Below the pieces are notes generated by a model, which worked only from the letters and a program-made list of their open reading frames with translations, made no database searches and was not told the DNA's origin. A DNA stretch of 64,000 nt from DAINRZ01 sp964634885. GTDB taxonomy: Bacteria; Bacteroidota; Ignavibacteria; Kapaibacteriales; UBA2268. Numbering within the stretch: position 1 is the stretch's first letter; each line of letters starts with the position of its first letter. Below are positions 52,352-60,483 of the stretch, piece by piece. The stretch is taken from assembly GCA_964634885.1 (NCBI GenBank), contig CAZWLN010000018.1:1-64000 (forward strand), written 5' to 3'. The position numbers and the translations under genes are program-made.

Positions 52352-53752
52352 ATGGACATAAAGCTGAAAAAATTGATTGAACAGATTGACCGGTTACGTA
52401 CCGAAGTCGATTCTTACAGGCCATTGAAACCCGAGCAGGAGCAGAGGCTCCTCCAAAAAATCCGCTTGGACTGGAATTTCCATTCAAGCCATATTGAAGG
52501 AAACAGCCTGACATACAGTGAGACAAGAAGTTTCCTGCTATGGCATATCACCGCCGCGGGCAAACCTTTCAGGGATTATGTTGAAATGAAGGGACACAAT
52601 GAAGCTGTCGAGTATCTGATGGACCTGCTGAAAGGAACTGAAAGGAATTTGACGGAGCATTTGATTAGGGAATTGCATCAAACCATTCTGCAGGAAGAAT
52701 ACGAAGCGGATGCGGTTACGCCCGACGGCAGGCCCACGAAAAGAATGATCAGGCCGGGACAATATAAATCGGTTCCAAACCATGTCAGGACCAAATCGGG
52801 CAGTCTGTTCTTCTTTGCCTCGCCTGAAGACACTCCTGCCCAAATGACTGACCTGATGGCATGGTACAAACAAGAAACGGCTGAAAACAAAAGCCATCCA
52901 CTGGTTGTCGCTTCGCTGTTTCATTATAAATTTGTCAGGATTCACCCCTTCGACGACGGAAACGGCAGAATGGCAAGGCTCCTGATGAACATGATCCTGA
53001 TGAAATCGGGCTTCCCTCCGGTCATCATTCCATTCGGCATCAAGGAAGATTACTACAATGCCCTCCAGTTTGCAGATGCGGAAGACATCGATAAATTCAT
53101 AATATTTATCGGTGAAAGGCTCCTCGATTCCCTGAAATTGTTATTGAAAGCGGCGAAGAATGAGCCAATCGAAGAAGCCGACGATGTGGATAAAATGGTG
53201 AGTATGCTGGAGCAGCAAATGGCTGGAATTGAAGAAGACAAGACATTGCAAAAAGAACTAACGTTCGAGACATTCGAAGACACTTTTGAGAAGTCAATAG
53301 AACCACTCCTGATTAAGCTTTTCAAAAAAATGGAATTATTTTCAAAGATATTTATTGATTATAAATTAAATTTCAATATTAAGAGCAATATTGGAAGTGA
53401 TGAAATTATATTAATTGATCAGATACAGGATTACTTAGAGAGTTTTCTTTCCGGTTGTAACAATGTTATTGAAAAAAATGAGATAATTAAAACCATTGAA
53501 ATCTATTTCATATTCGACGGTTTTAAAAAGTCAGGAACTGACTCTTTTGGAACCGGAGTATGGATTGCCGTTAATTTTTCACACTACTATTATTCAATAT
53601 ATTCACCTTCAATCAGGGAACTCAATGTCAAGAAAATGTATCATCAATATTTGAATGAAGATGAAATAAATATGATTATAGTAGAACTTGCGAAGTATAT
53701 CAATGACAGCGTCTCGCGTTATTTAAACAATTTGAAAAATGGCAATTATTAA
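52352..53752 (+). CDS. Fic-family protein (class II, self-inhibited AMP-transferase-like)
   Basis: A 466-residue protein. The Fic core motif HPFDDGNGRMAR is complete at residues 198-209, with catalytic His198. An N-terminal inhibitory motif (S/T)xxxE(G/N) is visible as SSHIEGN at residues 45-51 (Ser45, Glu49, Gly50), which defines class II Fic proteins that block their own ATP site. Fic enzymes add AMP (or another phosphate-bearing group) to Tyr, Ser or Thr of targets; the target is unknown. Residues about 270-466 are an extra, AT-rich, helical region rich in Asp, Ile and Asn with no match that I recognise. No small antitoxin gene is adjacent. It lies just after two palindromic repeats and is followed by a terminator, suggesting an acquired cassette. 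Confidence 0.88.
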   Translation: MDIKLKKLIEQIDRLRTEVDSYRPLKPEQEQRLLQKIRLDWNFHSSHIEGNSLTYSETRSFLLWHITAAGKPFRDYVEMKGHNEAVEYLMDLLKGTERNLTEHLIRELHQTILQEEYEADAVTPDGRPTKRMIRPGQYKSVPNHVRTKSGSLFFFASPEDTPAQMTDLMAWYKQETAENKSHPLVVASLFHYKFVRIHPFDDGNGRMARLLMNMILMKSGFPPVIIPFGIKEDYYNALQFADAEDIDKFIIFIGERLLDSLKLLLKAAKNEPIEEADDVDKMVSMLEQQMAGIEEDKTLQKELTFETFEDTFEKSIEPLLIKLFKKMELFSKIFIDYKLNFNIKSNIGSDEIILIDQIQDYLESFLSGCNNVIEKNEIIKTIEIYFIFDGFKKSGTDSFGTGVWIAVNFSHYYYSIYSPSIRELNVKKMYHQYLNEDEINMIIVELAKYINDSVSRYLNNLKNGNY

Positions 53753-53828
53753 AAACGGCAATAATATTTACAAAACAAAATTTACTATTGTGAAATAGGA
53801 ATTTATAATCGAAATCGGTTAATATCAA

Positions 53829-53865
53829 AAAACCTTCCGCAGGTCGGGGACTTACAGAAGGTTTG
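53829..53865 (-). terminator. Intrinsic terminator between Fic and xer genes
   Basis: AAACCTTC (53830-53837) pairs with GAAGGTTT (53857-53864), with an inner GTC/GAC pairing. On the minus strand the stem runs into TTTTTTGATATT, so it ends the recombinase transcript; it may also stop the Fic transcript. Confidence 0.7.
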
Positions 53866-53891
53866 TCTATCAACATACCAGGAACAATATA

Positions 53892-54788
53892 CTAAGCCTT
53901 AGGATGAGCTTTCTTGTAAACGTCTTTCAGCCTCTCCACCGACACATGGGTGTATATCTGCGTCGTCGAGAGGGAGGAGTGCCCCAGCATCTCGCTCACG
54001 GATGTGATGTCGGCGCCGTTGTCCAACAGGTGAGTGGCAAATGTATGCCTCAGGACATGCGGGCTTTTCTTGCTCGATTCGGTAATCGACTGCAGCGCCT
54101 TGTTCACTACCCTGTATGCTCCGACGGTGTTCATCCTCTTGCCTCTTTTCGAGACAAAGAGGGCGCTTTCGTCACGGTCCCTGAGGAGCCTGCCTCTTTG
54201 TTTCAGGTAAGAGTTGATTGCAGTCTGGGTGGAGCTGCCCAGCGGTACAATTCTTTCTTTGTTGCCCTTGCCCTTGATCTTGACCTGGTTTCTTCCGCCG
54301 GTAATGTCGGGGATGTTAAGCTGCAGGGCTTCGCTGACGCGCAGTCCTGAACCGTAGAGCAGTTCCAGCAGCGCCATATTCCTCAGGGCAATGGGTTCAT
54401 CTTCGACGATGGTAATGAACAGGTTCTCTGTCTCTGTTTTCAGGAGGAAAGTCGGCAGCTTGCGGTCGGCTTTGGGCGAGCGTACCATTACTGCCGGGTT
54501 TGTCTCGATGAACTCCATCTTGTAGCAGTATTTAAAAAACGACTTGATAGCCGATATTTTCAAACGAAGGGTGGCTTTATTGTGTCCTTTGTCATGAAGC
54601 CACCCCAGGAACGGGCTGATGTCGTGCGCATGAATTTCTTCGATTTCGGGTTCTTCGACGTCTTCATCCGTTAAGTAATCGTAAAACTGAGCCAGCGCAA
54701 GCCTGTAGCTGTCGATCGTATGCCGTGAATAGCTTTTCTCTACTTCGCAGTATTCCAGAAAAGTCCGTATGGCTAAGTTTATCTTCAT
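53892..54788 (-). CDS. xerD: Tyrosine site-specific recombinase (XerC/XerD type)
   Basis: A 298-residue integrase matching XerC/XerD in length and order. N-terminal SAM-like DNA-binding domain (residues 1-100: FLEYCEVEKSYSRHTIDSY), then the catalytic domain with the Arg in GSGLRVSEALQL, Lys in KIKGKGNKERIVPL, HVLRHTFATHLLDNG (His-x-x-Arg), LGHSSLSTTQIYTHV (final His and the nucleophile Tyr). The Xer pair resolves chromosome dimers at dif; C versus D cannot be told from one gene. No attachment site was found around it and no phage gene is nearby, so a housekeeping role is more likely than an integrase of an element. Confidence 0.9.
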   Translation of the reverse strand: MKINLAIRTFLEYCEVEKSYSRHTIDSYRLALAQFYDYLTDEDVEEPEIEEIHAHDISPFLGWLHDKGHNKATLRLKISAIKSFFKYCYKMEFIETNPAVMVRSPKADRKLPTFLLKTETENLFITIVEDEPIALRNMALLELLYGSGLRVSEALQLNIPDITGGRNQVKIKGKGNKERIVPLGSSTQTAINSYLKQRGRLLRDRDESALFVSKRGKRMNTVGAYRVVNKALQSITESSKKSPHVLRHTFATHLLDNGADITSVSEMLGHSSLSTTQIYTHVSVERLKDVYKKAHPKA

Positions 54789-54918
54789 TTTTCCAAATCA
54801 AACAAGTTCATAAATTTCAACAAATTACTATTATTCACTGCAATTATGGTGCCAAATTCAGTAATAGAGCAGAGCTACGATGGTATATGAGTTTATCGAA
54901 AAAAGGTCTGTGTATGGA

Positions 54919-57267
54919 TCAGGCCTTCCTGCTGTCCAGGATATCCCTTATTTTCCTGCCCAGGTCCTTAAGGTTAAAGGGCTTCTGTATGAAATTCACG
55001 CCGGGTTTGAGTACATTCTCGACTGTGATGATGTCTTCCGAGTAGCCGGACATATACAGAACCCGGAGATAGGGGTTGAGTTGCAGGAGCGAGTCATAGA
55101 CCTGCTTGCCGTTGATGTCGGGGAGGACAACATCGGTAATAATGAGCTGAACGCTGTTGAGGTGCTGCATGAACTGGTTGATGGCCGAGTTGCCGTCACG
55201 AGCGACAATCACCCTGTAACCGTTCATGTTGAGGTATTCGGTTACCATGTCGAGTACGCTCTTCTGGTCTTCGACGACCAGAAGTGTTTCGTCGCCTGTA
55301 ATGTCTCGTACTTCTGCCTCTGTCAGCTTGGCCGCGATAAAATCGGATTCGATGGCAGGGAAGTGTATCTTAAAGACAGTACCTTTGCCTAATTCGCTGT
55401 AGAGCCAGATGTGCCCTTTCTGCTGTTTGATGATGCCGTAAACTGTGGCAAGCCCCAGTCCGGTACCCTTGCCGGGGCCTTTGGTGGTGAAGAAAGGCTC
55501 GAATACTTTCGACTGTGTTGCCCTGTCCATTCCAACGCCCGAGTCTTTGATTGTCAGGACGATATATTTACCGTTTGCGATGCCCTCGTGTTCGAAGGGA
55601 TAGTATTTATCGATATAGACATTATCTGTCTCGATGGTAATCTTTCCGCCTTCTGGCATGGCGTCCTGGGAATTGACGCAGAGGTTAATCAGTATCTGCT
55701 GAATCTGTATCACATCTGCATTAATCAACGAGAGGTTTTTGTTAAGTTTATAATTAATTGAAATGTTAGCTTTCAGAGTCCTTGCCAGCATCGGATTGAA
55801 GTCGTTGATGACGTCGTTGAGGTTTGTAGGCTTAATGAGCAGGGTTTGCTTGCGGGCGAAAGCGAGAAGCTGTTTGATGAGGTCCCTGGCGTTGTTGGCA
55901 GCGCCGATTATTTTCTGCACCCTGTTGTAAAGCGATTCGTCCTCGGTGAGTTTCAGCCTCAGTATCTCGGCATAGCCAAGTATTGGGGTGAGCATATTGT
56001 TAAGGTCGTGTGCAATGCCGCCTGAAAGCCTGCCTAAGGACTCCATCTTCTGTGTCTGCGTAAGCTGCTCTTCCAGGAGCCTTTTCTGCGCTTCGGCTTC
56101 CTTACGCTCTGATATGTCCCTTGAAAAGAAGAATATGCCCGACAAGGCCTTGTCTTCGTCCGTGAATATCTTTACAGTGTTTTCTACCCAGAGAGTAGAA
56201 CCGTTCTTTTTCATCAGTTCCGATTCGAAAACTACGGGTTTGGGATTGACGTTCCCAGTGTCCCTGATCCTGTTTAACTCTTCGTTGTATATGTTCCGTG
56301 CTACGAGATAGGATTCGGGGGTAAAATAGTCCTTGGGCTTGAATCGGAGCCACTCTTCGACAGTGAAACCCAGGATGGGTTCCACGGAAGGTGTGATATA
56401 GGTCATGTTCAGGTCCGTGTCTGTAGTCCAGATGAGGTCCACGACATTGTCGGCAAGGAAGCGGTATTTCTTCTCACTCTTGCTCAGTGAGTCGGCGAGT
56501 TCTTCTTTGACGACAATCAGTTCCTTTTGTGTTACAATTGTTTCCTGAAGTTCGGTGTTGGCTTTTGTGAGGTTACCGTAGGCAATTTCCAGTTCGTCGA
56601 GCAACTGGTTGAAGGCAATCCCAAGTTTCCCGATTTCATCGTTGGTCGAAACGTTGACTCTTTGAGACCAGTCTTTTGCTTTGATTCCTTCTATTGTCCG
56701 TACCATTTCATTGATGGGCCTGGTAGTGATGAAACTGACAAAGATGACGACGATGAAGCCGACAATGAAAACGACGACACTAAGAACAGCAATAGAGAAA
56801 ATTGTTGAGTTCTCATAGCTGCTGAGGCTTTCGAGTGAAATACCCAGATACAGGGAGCCGAGTTTCTTTCCGTTATATACGATGTCAGATTTTATTTTCA
56901 ATGTGGATTCATCCTGAGAGAACTCATTGTCGTTAAGGTATTCCGCCTGCATTGCATTGGCCTTGTTGAATTCGTAGATGATATTGCCGTTGTTTTTGGC
57001 AATTAGGAGGTAAGTCAGGTCTTTATTGTGCTTAATGCCGCCCAGCGCTTCCTCTATGCTTTTCAGGTCTTCGAAATACAATCCGGGGCTGACGCTGAAA
57101 GAAGTCAGTTCTGCAATGCTCGTGGCTTTTTCTTTAATGGATTTGAATTTCTCATGTTTAAGGTTCCCCGGGAAGAACATCAGCATGAACAATGCAATGA
57201 TTGCTACCAGAACGGTATTATAAATAATAAATTTTGTTCTTAAATGTTTATTCGTCATTATTTTCAT
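54919..57267 (-). CDS. Hybrid sensor histidine kinase with CHASE8-like sensor, HAMP, PAS and receiver domains
   Basis: A 782-residue inner-membrane kinase. Order: TM1 (about 12-32); periplasmic sensor (33-152) that resembles the CHASE8 domain of YfiN (SVSPGLYFEDLKSIEEAL ... IAKNNGNIIYEF ... GKKLGSLYLGI); TM2 (155-180); HAMP (183-235); coiled coil; PAS (about 265-390); HisKA with phospho-acceptor His420 in GGIAHDLNN; HATPase (N box at 532, DSGVGM, GTGLGLATVYG); and a C-terminal receiver with phospho-acceptor Asp712 in LIITDVVLPD. No output gene is adjacent. It is the last gene of the minus-strand trio with the TonB receptor and the YfiR-like protein, 18 bases behind the latter. ATG 57267 is kept; a second ATG nine bases on is possible. 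Confidence 0.9.
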   Translation of the reverse strand: MKIMTNKHLRTKFIIYNTVLVAIIALFMLMFFPGNLKHEKFKSIKEKATSIAELTSFSVSPGLYFEDLKSIEEALGGIKHNKDLTYLLIAKNNGNIIYEFNKANAMQAEYLNDNEFSQDESTLKIKSDIVYNGKKLGSLYLGISLESLSSYENSTIFSIAVLSVVVFIVGFIVVIFVSFITTRPINEMVRTIEGIKAKDWSQRVNVSTNDEIGKLGIAFNQLLDELEIAYGNLTKANTELQETIVTQKELIVVKEELADSLSKSEKKYRFLADNVVDLIWTTDTDLNMTYITPSVEPILGFTVEEWLRFKPKDYFTPESYLVARNIYNEELNRIRDTGNVNPKPVVFESELMKKNGSTLWVENTVKIFTDEDKALSGIFFFSRDISERKEAEAQKRLLEEQLTQTQKMESLGRLSGGIAHDLNNMLTPILGYAEILRLKLTEDESLYNRVQKIIGAANNARDLIKQLLAFARKQTLLIKPTNLNDVINDFNPMLARTLKANISINYKLNKNLSLINADVIQIQQILINLCVNSQDAMPEGGKITIETDNVYIDKYYPFEHEGIANGKYIVLTIKDSGVGMDRATQSKVFEPFFTTKGPGKGTGLGLATVYGIIKQQKGHIWLYSELGKGTVFKIHFPAIESDFIAAKLTEAEVRDITGDETLLVVEDQKSVLDMVTEYLNMNGYRVIVARDGNSAINQFMQHLNSVQLIITDVVLPDINGKQVYDSLLQLNPYLRVLYMSGYSEDIITVENVLKPGVNFIQKPFNLKDLGRKIRDILDSRKA

Positions 57268-57285
57268 GCTCTTATCATATAATTT

Positions 57286-57885
57286 TTATTGAATAATCGT
57301 TGACAATTTCAGCAACTGTGAACTGAAGTCCGAGCCTTCGGCTTTTGTTGCCGGCAGATTGATCATGATCTCCGGTTTATTGCCTTTGGTGTCGATGGCG
57401 ACAGAGACTCCGTTCCTGAGATAATCGGGTACGCCTGTCAGGGTAATCATGTTTTGCCTTTGGCTGAATTTTGTAATATCGGCGATGTCCACCGCCCTTA
57501 GAGGGGTAATGTACAGGACTCCTTTCCCGTACTTTGAGACAGCGTTCTCAATGGTTTCGGAACTCAGGTCGATGCCGATATAGCTTACCTGTGCATTCTG
57601 TATCTTGCCGGGATTCCTGAAATTGGTTACCTGGAATATTTCATTTTTTATATTCAGCGATGTCCTGTAATTGCTTTGATACACGATATAGAAATTGATT
57701 TTTGTTCCGAATCTATTAATATTCCTGTCAAAGGTAAGAATTTTCATAAACAGCGGGAATTGTACGCTTACAGGTACCGGCATCTCCTGGCAAGCCAGGG
57801 GATGGCCGGAGGCAATTAACACAGCCATTGCCATTAAAGCCAGGTTTCGAAGGTAAATGTAATATTTATTCACCGGCCTGGTCAT
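57286..57885 (-). CDS. YfiR-family (DUF4154) periplasmic protein
   Basis: A 199-residue protein with an N-terminal signal region (LALMAMAVLIASGHPLACQ) after a short basic start. The body matches the YfiR family pattern: VSVQFPLFMKILTFDRNI near the start (compare the usual F-x-K-F-x-x-W segment), NAQVSYIGI, GKGVLYITPL and ITKFSQRQNMITLTGVPDYLRNGVSVAI, ending with INLPATKAEGSDFSSQLLKLSTII. YfiR in Pseudomonas is a periplasmic inhibitor of the diguanylate cyclase YfiN. Here the partner on hand is the CHASE8-like kinase. The ATG overlaps the TonB-receptor stop (ATGA, 4 bases), so translation is coupled. Confidence 0.82.
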   Translation of the reverse strand: MTRPVNKYYIYLRNLALMAMAVLIASGHPLACQEMPVPVSVQFPLFMKILTFDRNINRFGTKINFYIVYQSNYRTSLNIKNEIFQVTNFRNPGKIQNAQVSYIGIDLSSETIENAVSKYGKGVLYITPLRAVDIADITKFSQRQNMITLTGVPDYLRNGVSVAIDTKGNKPEIMINLPATKAEGSDFSSQLLKLSTIIQ

Positions 57886-59876
57886 AGTACTTTATACTCC
57901 AGTTTCAGGCTGATCATCCTGCCGTATTGTACCATTCCGACCTGTTTACATTCATTGCCGGCAGGCAGTTTGTAATCTCTGTCGAAAAGGTTGTTTACCC
58001 TTAAGCTAATACTTGCGTTTTCCAATATATTTAACAGGAAATTGTCCGGTTCGAAATGTGGGGCATAGCTTAGAAAGCAATTGACCAGGTAATAGGAGGG
58101 CGTTTCAGTATTGTAAACCGTTATTCTTTCCGATTCGAACAGCAGTTCGGCTCCAAAGATGTACGTTTCGCCCAATGATTGGGAGAATCCGGTTTTTACG
58201 ATGAATTTGGGAGAATTCGTAAGGTCCAGATCGTTCTCATCCTTTACAATCTGGTGGGAGAAATTGAAATAGGACCAGAGTCCGAAGTCGAATCTTGCGT
58301 TAATATCAAATTCGAAACCCCAGGCATTGACTTCACTCCTGTTCTGGAACTGGTAGAATTCGTTGCTGTCTATGAGTACGCTGCCCTGGTCGATCAGGTC
58401 CCTGATTGAATAATGATAGAAAGACATTGAACCGTTGATGTTTGGAACAATCTCCTGTTCCCAGACGAGTTCGACAGAATTGATTTTCTCTTGTTTCAGG
58501 TCGTGGTTAGAAACACTGACAGTCTCGTCTTCATAATACAATTCATAGATGTTAGGAGCCCTGTAAGCCGATGCGTACAAAAGTTTCAGTGCACATTTCC
58601 CGAAAGGGTTGTAGATGAGGGCGCCTTTGGGAGACCAAGCGTCGCCGCTGATTGAATAATGATCATACCTGAGGCCGGCGCTTACGGAGAGGTTGTCCAA
58701 AAGCTGCCAGCTGTCCTGTCCGTAAACTGAGTATATTTGGTAGGGGAAATTCTTGTCGAAATAGGTAGTGTCTTCGTCTTTTAAGAAGTAATCGGCGTAG
58801 AAACTGTTTTTGTACTCAATTCCGGTAACAAAATGGTTGTTGTCGCTGAGGTCCCAGTTCAGTTGAGCTTCAGTCCCGAGCCAGCCGCCGGTGTCCCCGT
58901 CTTTCTGGAGAGAAAAGAAGGGGTAGGTGCCGTGGTACCTGTAAAAATCGTAGTAGCCTCTTAACAGCATTTTGACATTCGAAGAAAGTACAGGAGTGTA
59001 TTTAAGGTCCACATTGGCTCTTTTGTCAATTATTTCATACCTGTCGTCGTTGAAAATTGCATCGTATGAAGCTGTCGCGACACCTTTGAACCTTGAATAC
59101 ATGGAAGACGTAAGCGCCAGGTCCTTATATGTCAGCTTTGTATAGAATCCGTAAATCGTTTCCCAGTCCATATCTTCTGCTACGCCGTTGTTATTTTCAG
59201 GGCTGTCGTATTCCTTAAAGTACAGGTCTTCGCCCTTAGTGTCGGAGAATCGCGCGGAAACCATCACTTCCACGTCGCGGGCTACTTCCTTTCCGAAAGA
59301 AATGTCCCCTTTGAAACAACCCAGGCTTCCTGCTTCGGCGGACAGAGCAAGGTTGTCGTAGGCTTTACCTTTTTTGGTAATGATGTTGATGACTGAGAGG
59401 ATGGCACCGGTACCATAGAACGTGGAACCTGGGCCTTCGACGATCTCGATTCGTTCTATGAGATCGACGTCTAAGGCCATCTCATCGGAAAAATAGGGCT
59501 GGCCGTATATATTCTCATTGTATGTATGTCCGTCGATGAGCAGAAGAATATTGTTGCTGTAACTGGAGGGACGGTCGAAACCGCGAACGCCGAGATAGGA
59601 ATAGCTCCGGTCATTCCTTGTGTAAAAGCCCCTGATTTTATTGATAATATCCCCCAAAGTGAAATTGCAGTACTTGTGTATTTCTTCCGCTGAGATGATG
59701 ATTACCGATGCGGGCGCTTCATTTTTATTCTGTTCATATTTTGAGGCTGATTCGATCTTTTGTTCAAGGAGGGTTTCCAGCGATACGGTGCCGATATCTG
59801 TTGTGTCGTACTGGTTGTAGGCGGATACATATATTGTTAAAAAAGGGATTAGTAATATAGCAGCATATTTTGCCAT
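57882..59876 (-). CDS. TonB-dependent outer-membrane receptor
   Basis: A 664-residue receptor, first gene of the trio. A short signal peptide (MAKYAAILLIPFLTIYVSA) is followed by a plug domain at about 50-165 (PASVIIISAEEI, YLGVRGFDRPSSYSNNILLLIDGHTYNE, LIERIEIVEGPGSTFYG, INIITKKG) and a 22-strand-type barrel with aromatic girdles (LYFEY..., YGQDSWQLLDNLSVSAGLRYD, NSPKFIVKTGFS) ending MISLKLEYKVL. There is no carboxypeptidase-like N-terminal extension, so it is not a SusC type. Its ligand is unknown. Its operon partners suggest that it signals as well as, or instead of, importing. Confidence 0.9.
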   Translation of the reverse strand: MAKYAAILLIPFLTIYVSAYNQYDTTDIGTVSLETLLEQKIESASKYEQNKNEAPASVIIISAEEIHKYCNFTLGDIINKIRGFYTRNDRSYSYLGVRGFDRPSSYSNNILLLIDGHTYNENIYGQPYFSDEMALDVDLIERIEIVEGPGSTFYGTGAILSVINIITKKGKAYDNLALSAEAGSLGCFKGDISFGKEVARDVEVMVSARFSDTKGEDLYFKEYDSPENNNGVAEDMDWETIYGFYTKLTYKDLALTSSMYSRFKGVATASYDAIFNDDRYEIIDKRANVDLKYTPVLSSNVKMLLRGYYDFYRYHGTYPFFSLQKDGDTGGWLGTEAQLNWDLSDNNHFVTGIEYKNSFYADYFLKDEDTTYFDKNFPYQIYSVYGQDSWQLLDNLSVSAGLRYDHYSISGDAWSPKGALIYNPFGKCALKLLYASAYRAPNIYELYYEDETVSVSNHDLKQEKINSVELVWEQEIVPNINGSMSFYHYSIRDLIDQGSVLIDSNEFYQFQNRSEVNAWGFEFDINARFDFGLWSYFNFSHQIVKDENDLDLTNSPKFIVKTGFSQSLGETYIFGAELLFESERITVYNTETPSYYLVNCFLSYAPHFEPDNFLLNILENASISLRVNNLFDRDYKLPAGNECKQVGMVQYGRMISLKLEYKVL

Positions 59877-60193
59877 TTATTTTCTCTCCATCATTATACA
59901 TATACAATTTAATGCATATGTGATTACTCAAAACTTCAGAAAAACATTCGTTCCCGTGCTTTTTCCGGCAGCGGCTTACCAAATGCTTTTCAGGGAAGAA
60001 ACCCCGATATTTCTTCCATCATTGCACTAAAGCAATCTTAATACCAATAATCGGATAGTACTCCTATTTATTTACTATTTTCATTTCTTTTCAAATTTTA
60101 TATATTATCAGCCAATAAATTGAAATAAAATAATGTGCCTCTTCACTTTATATAGTGGGTAATGAAGATATACCTATATTATTATTTCCTCAG
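59877..60193. other. Divergent intergenic region, nothing recognised
   Basis: It is upstream of the minus-strand TonB-receptor gene. It is AT-rich and no gene, terminator or clear promoter is evident. Confidence 0.6.
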
Positions 60194-60290
60194 ACACACC
60201 CCGGCTGCTGCCGCAGCCACCCATCTTTTTAGAGGGGTTAAGACCTGACATAGCGCTCCCCCTCTGGCAAGAGGGGGTTGGGGGGTGTGT
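60194..60290. repeat. Structured element bounded by inverted repeats ACACACCCC / GGGGTGTGT
   Basis: A 97-base element whose ends are inverted copies (60194-60202 and 60282-60290). Inside are GGCTGC-TGCC-GCAGCC at about 60203-60218, a CTCT/AGAG pairing, and CCCCCTCT-GGCAA-GAGGGGG at about 60257-60276. It has the look of a repeated extragenic element; no coding potential. Confidence 0.6.
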
Positions 60291-60483
60291 AAATGCCTGC
60301 TATATCTGTATTTTAATAAGTCGTTTCCAGAATAACTCAGGAATTTTGTAATATTTTACCCACTTTAATTGAAGAAGAACCAAAAATATTATTAATAATA
60401 CGTCATTTATTAAAAGATTGATGGGAAATTTATTAAATTTGGTTTTTTGTATTAACTCTGTTTGTTATTGATGATGAGAGTAA
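60291..60483. other. AT-rich leader region of the GT4 operon with a -7 element
   Basis: TAAATTTG at 60434-60441 matches TAnnTTTG, about 43 bases before the TTG start at 60484. Two overlapping ATGs at 60471 and 60474 open an eight-codon reading frame ending at 60497 that overlaps the start of the GT4 gene. Confidence 0.45.

Noticed and set aside
53892..54788. Xer-type recombinase as integrase of a genomic island with Fic
   Set aside because: No attachment-site duplication, no tRNA target, and the protein has standard Xer length and motifs.
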